From DALYDK01 sp964415715 (GTDB lineage Bacteria > Patescibacteriota > Saccharimonadia > Saccharimonadales > CAIOMD01), in assembly GCA_964415715.1 (NCBI GenBank), contig CAYQBK010000043.1, positions 1 to 10,291 of the forward strand: 10,291 bases of DNA, written 5' to 3'. The notes under the pieces were generated by a model. It did no database searches. It was not told where the DNA came from and worked only from the letters and a program-made list of their open reading frames with translations. Shown here one piece after another: positions 5,893 to 10,291 of the stretch (positions are counted from its first letter, which is position 1; each line of letters begins with the position of its first letter). The position numbers and the translations under genes were made by a program.

Positions 5893-6468
5893 TTAGATAG
5901 ATAGTCTTTTTTTCAAAGGATTTAATGTTGATTCTTGCGAGTTATGAACTATGGATCTCAAGTCAGCAGATTCGCTACGTATCTCATTTAGTAAGCTATT
6001 AAGCTCTAAAACCCCAGCCTTAAACTGCAAAGGCTTCTTTTGACAATCTATTATCAATAGATCATCAGCTGCAGTCCCATAGCTATCAGCAGCCAGAGTA
6101 AGACTATCTTGGCCAGCCTGGAGCTTACCATTAAACAGGTCTAGCTCTGAAGTATCAACACCCTGACGCATCATACGAAGCTGTATGGCTTTAACTTCAT
6201 CTTGAATTTGCGAATATGCTGCAATTCTCTTCCTAACAGCAATATCATTTTGTGAAGCATCTAAGCGAAGCTTATTTTGTTTTTCAACACAGCCTTCCAC
6301 TATCTTGGTGGTCGTAACTTCATCTAAAGTAATATTGTACTTAGACACATATCCATTTAGCCTATCATTGACGTCATCGGTTGTGCTCTGTGCAATTGCT
6401 GTCTGCATAGTATATGAACAGCTAATGGAAATAATCGCAAAAAATATAATAAATAATCTCATAAACAC
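5893..6468 (-). CDS. Secreted helical protein with signal peptide, 191 aa, function unknown
   Basis: The N-terminus is a signal peptide: MFMRLFIIFFAIISIS, then TMQTAIA-QS, with a likely signal peptidase I site after AIA (about residue 26). The mature part is mostly charged and helical (about 50-190), with stretches such as RIAAYSQIQDEVKAIQLRMM and LELNSLLNEIRSESADL that could form coiled coils. Two cysteines, C60 (EGCVEKQ) and C142 (IIDCQKK), may form a disulfide outside the cytoplasm. The frame starts with GTG at 6468, but an ATG two codons later (6462) is equally good; neither has a Shine-Dalgarno. It is followed after 10 nt by the 101-aa membrane protein gene, and the pair may form an envelope complex. 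I recognise no family. Confidence 0.85.
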   Translation of the reverse strand: MFMRLFIIFFAIISISCSYTMQTAIAQSTTDDVNDRLNGYVSKYNITLDEVTTTKIVEGCVEKQNKLRLDASQNDIAVRKRIAAYSQIQDEVKAIQLRMMRQGVDTSELDLFNGKLQAGQDSLTLAADSYGTAADDLLIIDCQKKPLQFKAGVLELNSLLNEIRSESADLRSIVHNSQESTLNPLKKRLSI

Positions 6469-6734
6469 TGTTGCTATATTTTATCATGGATGGGTCGTTA
6501 TTTTGCTTTATAAATTATGACCTGGTGGATGCTAGCCAGTGCATGACAACACCAGCACATACATAATATACAAATAAAGAATATCGCTAACAGACTTGTT
6601 ATTTGACACTACAACAAATGTAACATTTACCAAAAACAATATAAATGGGATATAAGTGAGCCAACCCTGTCAAGAGTATGGAACATAGCTTCCTCTTTTC
6701 TTTATAAACCACTTCTGTTTGGATCTTGCTTTCA
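6469..6734. other. 266-bp intergenic region without a recognised gene
   Basis: This is the longest gene-free stretch. It lies after the 707-aa gene and before the 191-aa gene on the minus strand, so it should hold a terminator and a promoter, but neither is convincing. CTGGTG (6522-6527) and CACCAG (6550-6555) form a 6-bp inverted repeat that can enclose a second ATGC/GCAT pairing; no T-tract follows on either strand. A perfect TTGACA occurs on each strand (6603-6608 plus, 6673-6668 minus) without a -10 at proper spacing. I see no tRNA or riboswitch signature. Confidence 0.5.
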
Positions 6735-8858
6735 TTAAAGGTAATACCATCGCCCAGTTTTAGCAATAGTTGTTATATCAGACACCTTTATCGGCTTACC
6801 ACCTTCGATATTTACTACATATTCAGCCGTTTCATTCATATTTACAACTCGATACATAATATATCTGTTGTTTAACCAGACAATTTGATCACTCAAACCA
6901 CTAGCGGATGACAACTGCGTTGGGCTACTACCATTTTTTGATTTAGACAGCATGAGAATACCCCTACCGTCATGATTTTCCGACCAAGCTATCATTTTTC
7001 CATCTGGACTAGATTGATAACTATTATCTACCTGGGATTTTGCAAAATTTTGAGTATCAATAATCTTGTCTGAAGCTAAATCTATAGTCTGCCATTTTTT
7101 ATCTGAAGTGTTAACCAATAATGTTTCAGGAGAATTTCGCTTCAACAACCAAGTTTCTTGGTCTAAAATGATTTTCTTGTTACTCCCATCGGTATTAACC
7201 TTATACAGCTTTGCAAACTGAGTGTTATTAACACTATCACTACTAGGAGCAAAATATATAGAATTGCCTATAAGCATAATATCATTAAAGTTATTGGCAG
7301 AAGCAAGCTCGGCAATTTTATCTGAACCCAAATCATAGGCAATGATCTTTTGTCTGTTTTGATTAGCCCCGCTGTTACCCGCTGATATTTTTGCGTATAC
7401 AAGTCTTTCACCATCCCAGGCAAATAATTGAATCTTTTCAGCGACACTTCCATCTACCTTCGTAACCTGCTTGGTTTTAGTGTCCACTATGTATAAATAA
7501 CTAAGTGGGTAGCCGTCGGAATTGTGTTGTTTGTCACGCGTCGAGACAAAAGCAACTTTAGTTGATTCTGGCTGGCTTAAAACAGACAGGTCTGTGGCTA
7601 TCTCAGAACCGACTCCCGGCAATAAGACTGTTTCGTTTTTGCCATCGGCATCTTTCTTGTATAAATCTAGTTTTCCGTTACGATTTGAAACATAGACCAA
7701 TGATTGAGCTGGGACAAGTTTTATTTGCTGTTGACCAGAGTCTGAGGATGTAATGATATCTTGCCTATATTGGTCTGCACTAACAGTAAAATCAATCTGC
7801 TTGTCGGTTGGTTCAATTTTTACTGTCGCTAAACCATTGTTGTCAGATATAGCAGAGCTTTCGCCGTCGGTAATTTTAGCACCTGATATTTTATTTCCAG
7901 ATAAAAAATCTGTCACAATAAAACTATATTGTTGGCCGACTTGTTGCATAGAGTACGTAGTAGATATTGGGTTACTACCCCAGCCAATAGTTATTGGTTG
8001 CTCTATTGTCGCAAATGACCTCTTTGAAATTGTAAGTTTAGTTTGGCCTAATTTCACACCTGTTATATTTGCAGTTCCTTGGTCTGAGGTTTTAGCGACT
8101 GCTCCACCAATATTAATATTGGCGTTTTTTAGTGGGGTTTGGGTTTTTTGATCAATAACCGATAAACTTACTGATGATCTTACTCCGATCAAGTTTAATG
8201 TTTTATAGCGGGAATATGGAATGACCAATAATACCAACACTAGTAGCAAAATAATAGCCAACAAAATAAGCCGAAGTTTCTTGCTCTTTGGAAAATTATT
8301 TTTTTGTTTAGTCGGCAAGGTTTCCGCTTCGTCTAGAACGTCCAACTCTCGATCCTCTCTAGATTCGATATCTTTGACTGCCTTCAATACTTGAGGTGAG
8401 TATATAGAATCTGTCTGTTCGTCCGCCTGGTCAATATAATCATTTGGCAGATCTTCAGGTGTGCCCTGAGCCGAATCATAATCTTTTTGAGCCTGCTCGA
8501 TTGTAATTGATCTATTGATTATGTCGTCTTGTTTGGAGTCAACTGGTTCGTCTGTGGATGGTTTGACGGTATTCTGTTTAGCCGTTTTTACTTTTTTTGT
8601 TGATAAAGCTGAATTAACGCCAGGTCCTGCCCCCACTGCTTTGCTAATGGAAGCATTAGATATTTCTTGTGTTCTATCAGATTTGTCATTTATATCATTA
8701 TTGTTTTTGGGATTATCGATATTCTTAGCCAGTGGTTTTGACGCAGGCAAAGTTTCAAATTTGGAAGTCTGAAGTGGTGGTGGCCCCATCAATTCAGTTA
8801 TCTGATCTTGTATGTCATCTTCAGAATAATTTATATTTTTGCTATTTGTATTAGGCAT
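6735..8858 (-). CDS. Membrane-anchored protein with two carboxypeptidase-regulatory-like domains and a predicted beta-propeller, 707 aa
   Basis: Residues 1-190 are acidic, polar and probably disordered, with no signal peptide. A basic KSKKLR stretch precedes one transmembrane helix (about 196-215), so the N-terminus is cytoplasmic and the rest is outside. Two beta-sandwich repeats follow. The first is about 227-302 (SVSLSVIDQKTQTPLKNANI, SDQGTANITGVKLGQ). The second is about 310-380 (FIVTDFLSGNKISGAKI, SDNNGLATVKI). Both fit the carboxypeptidase-regulatory-like or PEGA type. Residues about 385-707 look like a TolB or DPP-IV-like six-bladed propeller, with repeats such as LVYVSNRNGKLDLYKKDADG, KVAFVSTRDK, KLYKVNTDGSNK and MIAWSENHDGRG. 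Such propellers usually bind proteins or ligands; no peptidase domain or catalytic triad is seen. It has its own promoter and a weak GGGA before the ATG. A surface or envelope binding role is inference. Confidence 0.88.
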   Translation of the reverse strand: MPNTNSKNINYSEDDIQDQITELMGPPPLQTSKFETLPASKPLAKNIDNPKNNNDINDKSDRTQEISNASISKAVGAGPGVNSALSTKKVKTAKQNTVKPSTDEPVDSKQDDIINRSITIEQAQKDYDSAQGTPEDLPNDYIDQADEQTDSIYSPQVLKAVKDIESREDRELDVLDEAETLPTKQKNNFPKSKKLRLILLAIILLLVLVLLVIPYSRYKTLNLIGVRSSVSLSVIDQKTQTPLKNANINIGGAVAKTSDQGTANITGVKLGQTKLTISKRSFATIEQPITIGWGSNPISTTYSMQQVGQQYSFIVTDFLSGNKISGAKITDGESSAISDNNGLATVKIEPTDKQIDFTVSADQYRQDIITSSDSGQQQIKLVPAQSLVYVSNRNGKLDLYKKDADGKNETVLLPGVGSEIATDLSVLSQPESTKVAFVSTRDKQHNSDGYPLSYLYIVDTKTKQVTKVDGSVAEKIQLFAWDGERLVYAKISAGNSGANQNRQKIIAYDLGSDKIAELASANNFNDIMLIGNSIYFAPSSDSVNNTQFAKLYKVNTDGSNKKIILDQETWLLKRNSPETLLVNTSDKKWQTIDLASDKIIDTQNFAKSQVDNSYQSSPDGKMIAWSENHDGRGILMLSKSKNGSSPTQLSSASGLSDQIVWLNNRYIMYRVVNMNETAEYVVNIEGGKPIKVSDITTIAKTGRWYYL

Positions 8859-8878
8859 AAGCTTTTCCCACTAGCTAT

Positions 8879-8908
8879 ATTCTATCAAATTTATACAAAT
8901 GATGTAAA
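8879..8908 (-). promoter_or_regulatory. Promoter of the 707-aa membrane protein gene
   Basis: TTTACA (8908-8903, 5 of 6), an 18-nt spacer and TAGAAT (8884-8879, 5 of 6), preceded by TG one base upstream (extended -10), lie on the minus strand. The predicted start near 8872 leaves a leader of only about 14 nt before the ATG at 8858. A direct repeat TGACA-N5-TGACA (8928-8942) lies about 20 bp upstream of the -35 and could be an activator site, though this is weak. Confidence 0.55.
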
Positions 8909-8974
8909 TTTATCTATTGCTAATGTTTGACAGGAAGTGACATAGTAGCAAAACGTTAACAACTGCAAATATTA

Positions 8975-10288
8975 TTATGGGGCAAGTCGATTAATATCGC
9001 GCGGAAACAAAGACGCCTCTTTGACATTGTTTAGCCCAATAATTTTTTCAGTAAGTCTTTCTAGGCCCATACCAAATCCACCATGTGGTGGCATGCCGTA
9101 TTTGAAGACACTTAGATATGGTTTGAAACCCGGGTGCTCAGGGTCGCCATGGGCAATAGTTTGCAATTGTTCCACTAATACATCATATCGATTCTCACGC
9201 ATTGGCACGGTAGCTATTTCTACCCCCCTAAATAACAAATCACTTCTGTCGACTATTGTAGGGTCGACGCTATTTCTTCGATGATAAAACTTCATGCTAC
9301 TCACTGGCCATTCGGTCACAAAAACCGCTTCACTACCCAGATTCTTCTTTGAATACTCACATATCCATTTCTCCTCATCAGGGCGTAAGTCGTCTTCGGC
9401 GCTAAAATCATCTTTATTGTGTTTTGCATACAGCATATGGACTTCGCGCATTGATATTGCCGGTATAGTTTCAGTTAATTTGGGTTTTGTTGCATTCCAC
9501 TTCTTTAAATCAAATTCTAAGCTATTCCAAACCTGATCAACGATATAATTAAGTAGATTGCCAGTAAATTTCAATAAATCATCAAATTCTATATAACCCA
9601 TTTCTAAATCAATAGTTATGTATTCTGTTAAATGTCGAGTGGTTGCGCTTGGCTCAGCTCTGTATGTTGGATTTGTTTCGTAGACACGCTCGAACACTCC
9701 AAGCATTATCTGTTTATAAAACTGCGCCGACTGAGCAAGAATGGCGGTCTTGCCAAAATAATCTAGTTTAAATACTTCAGCGCCACCCTCAGTGGCTTCA
9801 GCCAATAGTTTGGGGGAGTTGATTTCAGTAAAATCATGTCGGTTTAAATAATCACGGGTAGATTCAAGAATCTTGGCCTGTACCTTAAATATTGTTTGCT
9901 CCTGTAAATTACGGAGCCCAATAGCTCGATATTCAAATAAAGTATCCAGATTTTCCGGCTTGTGACTGAGTGGTTTGTCAATTTCAACAGGTGGCTCTTC
10001 CAGAACTGGCACCAAGACTTCTAGTTTAACATCATGTAGTTCTGCTCCGCCAGGAGCCCTATCATCTTTAAATACCTTGCCTGTGACATTCAGTACAGTA
10101 CCTATTTGAAGACCTCGAAGTTTCTCGAGCTCTGATTTATCTTCGACAAGAACCTGAGTTAGACCTTTTCTATCGCGAATATTGATAAAGTTTAGCCCAC
10201 CCAATAATCGCTTTTTGTGAATCCAACCACTGACTGTGATCGTTTGCCCAATATGTTCAGCTATGTTGCTACTTAATATTCTAGTCAT
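8975..10288 (-). CDS. aspS: Archaeal-type aspartyl-tRNA synthetase, predicted non-discriminating (aspartate--tRNA(Asn/Asp) ligase)
   Basis: This class IIb synthetase charges tRNA with aspartate in the cytoplasm. At 437 aa it has the compact archaeal or eukaryotic-type layout, without the GAD insertion that makes usual bacterial AspRS about 590 aa. An OB-fold anticodon-binding domain (about 1-100; VSGWIHKKR, NIRDRKG) is followed by the catalytic core. The core has motif 1 region INSPKLLAEATEGGAE (156-171), the aspartate-site QSAQFYKQ (186-193), motif 2 YRAEPSATTRHLTEY (209-223), FRGVEI (353-358) and motif 3 GFGMGLERL (404-412), ending SLFPRDINRLAP. Histidine at 24 and proline at 79 sit where, from memory, relaxed archaeal AspRS have His and Pro rather than Trp and Lys. 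It would therefore also make Asp-tRNA(Asn) for GatCAB. The N-terminus is family-like, but only 3 bases precede the ATG, so the start is not fully tested. AsnRS is excluded by motif 2 and the C-terminus. Confidence 0.97.
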   Translation of the reverse strand: MTRILSSNIAEHIGQTITVSGWIHKKRLLGGLNFINIRDRKGLTQVLVEDKSELEKLRGLQIGTVLNVTGKVFKDDRAPGGAELHDVKLEVLVPVLEEPPVEIDKPLSHKPENLDTLFEYRAIGLRNLQEQTIFKVQAKILESTRDYLNRHDFTEINSPKLLAEATEGGAEVFKLDYFGKTAILAQSAQFYKQIMLGVFERVYETNPTYRAEPSATTRHLTEYITIDLEMGYIEFDDLLKFTGNLLNYIVDQVWNSLEFDLKKWNATKPKLTETIPAISMREVHMLYAKHNKDDFSAEDDLRPDEEKWICEYSKKNLGSEAVFVTEWPVSSMKFYHRRNSVDPTIVDRSDLLFRGVEIATVPMRENRYDVLVEQLQTIAHGDPEHPGFKPYLSVFKYGMPPHGGFGMGLERLTEKIIGLNNVKEASLFPRDINRLAP

Positions 10289-10291
10289 TCT

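Noticed and set aside
6415..6425. Possible lipobox around C17 of the 191-aa secreted protein
   Set aside because: The residues before the cysteine (ISIS-C) do not fit the lipobox well, and a better signal peptidase I site (AIA-QS) follows.
6627..6686. Minus-strand 19-codon frame preceded by AGAGGA 4 nt before its ATG
   Set aside because: The Shine-Dalgarno match is good but the peptide is very short, shows no recognisable pattern, and has no promoter; chance is likely in AT-rich DNA.
7753..8151. Plus-strand open frame of 132 codons
   Set aside because: It is antisense to the beta-sandwich part of the 707-aa protein gene and has no ribosome-binding site or promoter of its own.
1..10291. Alternative genetic code with UGA read as glycine or tryptophan
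   Set aside because: TGA ends the MFS gene within an ATGA start/stop overlap, and tryptophan positions in conserved motifs use TGG.

Overview
The window is AT-rich and gene-dense, and looks like a reduced bacterial genome, most likely Candidatus Patescibacteria (CPR), possibly Saccharibacteria. This rests on the mix of a compact archaeal-type aspartyl-tRNA synthetase, several short single-pass or secreted proteins without a recognisable family, very short leaders and tightly spaced genes. The placement is inference from gene content, not a phylogeny. The code appears standard: TGA ends the MFS gene inside an ATGA overlap, which argues against the UGA=Gly codes of SR1 and Gracilibacteria.

Layout. 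Positions 1-1258 (minus) hold an ABC exporter pair: an ATPase and, 4 bp downstream, the N-terminal part of its ABC-2 permease, which runs off the left edge. Positions 1280-1585 (minus) hold a self-contained 65-codon gene with its own promoter, a strong Shine-Dalgarno sequence, a GTG start and a terminator. It diverges from a plus-strand gene for a 196-aa single-pass membrane protein, and the shared upstream region carries a small inverted repeat. That gene ends at a strong terminator (2286-2317) shared with the converging pair 4236-2402 (minus), an MFS transporter overlapping a two-helix membrane protein by 4 bp. Divergent to the MFS gene is a MurC-type Mur ligase (4295-5571, plus) broken by one missing A near 4735. 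It converges on a minus-strand cluster of a secreted helical protein (191 aa) and a small membrane protein (101 aa). After a 266-bp gene-poor gap comes a 707-aa membrane-anchored protein with two Ig-like or carboxypeptidase-regulatory-like domains and a predicted beta-propeller. Last is aspS (8975-10288, minus), archaeal-type and predicted to be non-discriminating.

How the genes fit together. Most of the window is cell envelope: export (ABC), transport (MFS), peptidoglycan precursor synthesis (Mur ligase) and four or five exported or membrane proteins of unknown role. aspS is the only clear information-processing gene. I see no mobile element, CRISPR array, rRNA or tRNA, and no strong case for a new defence or biosynthetic system. 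The observations most worth checking are the Mur ligase frameshift, the non-discriminating signature of AspRS, the domain architecture of the 707-aa protein, and the regulated-looking divergent promoter region at 1541-1677.
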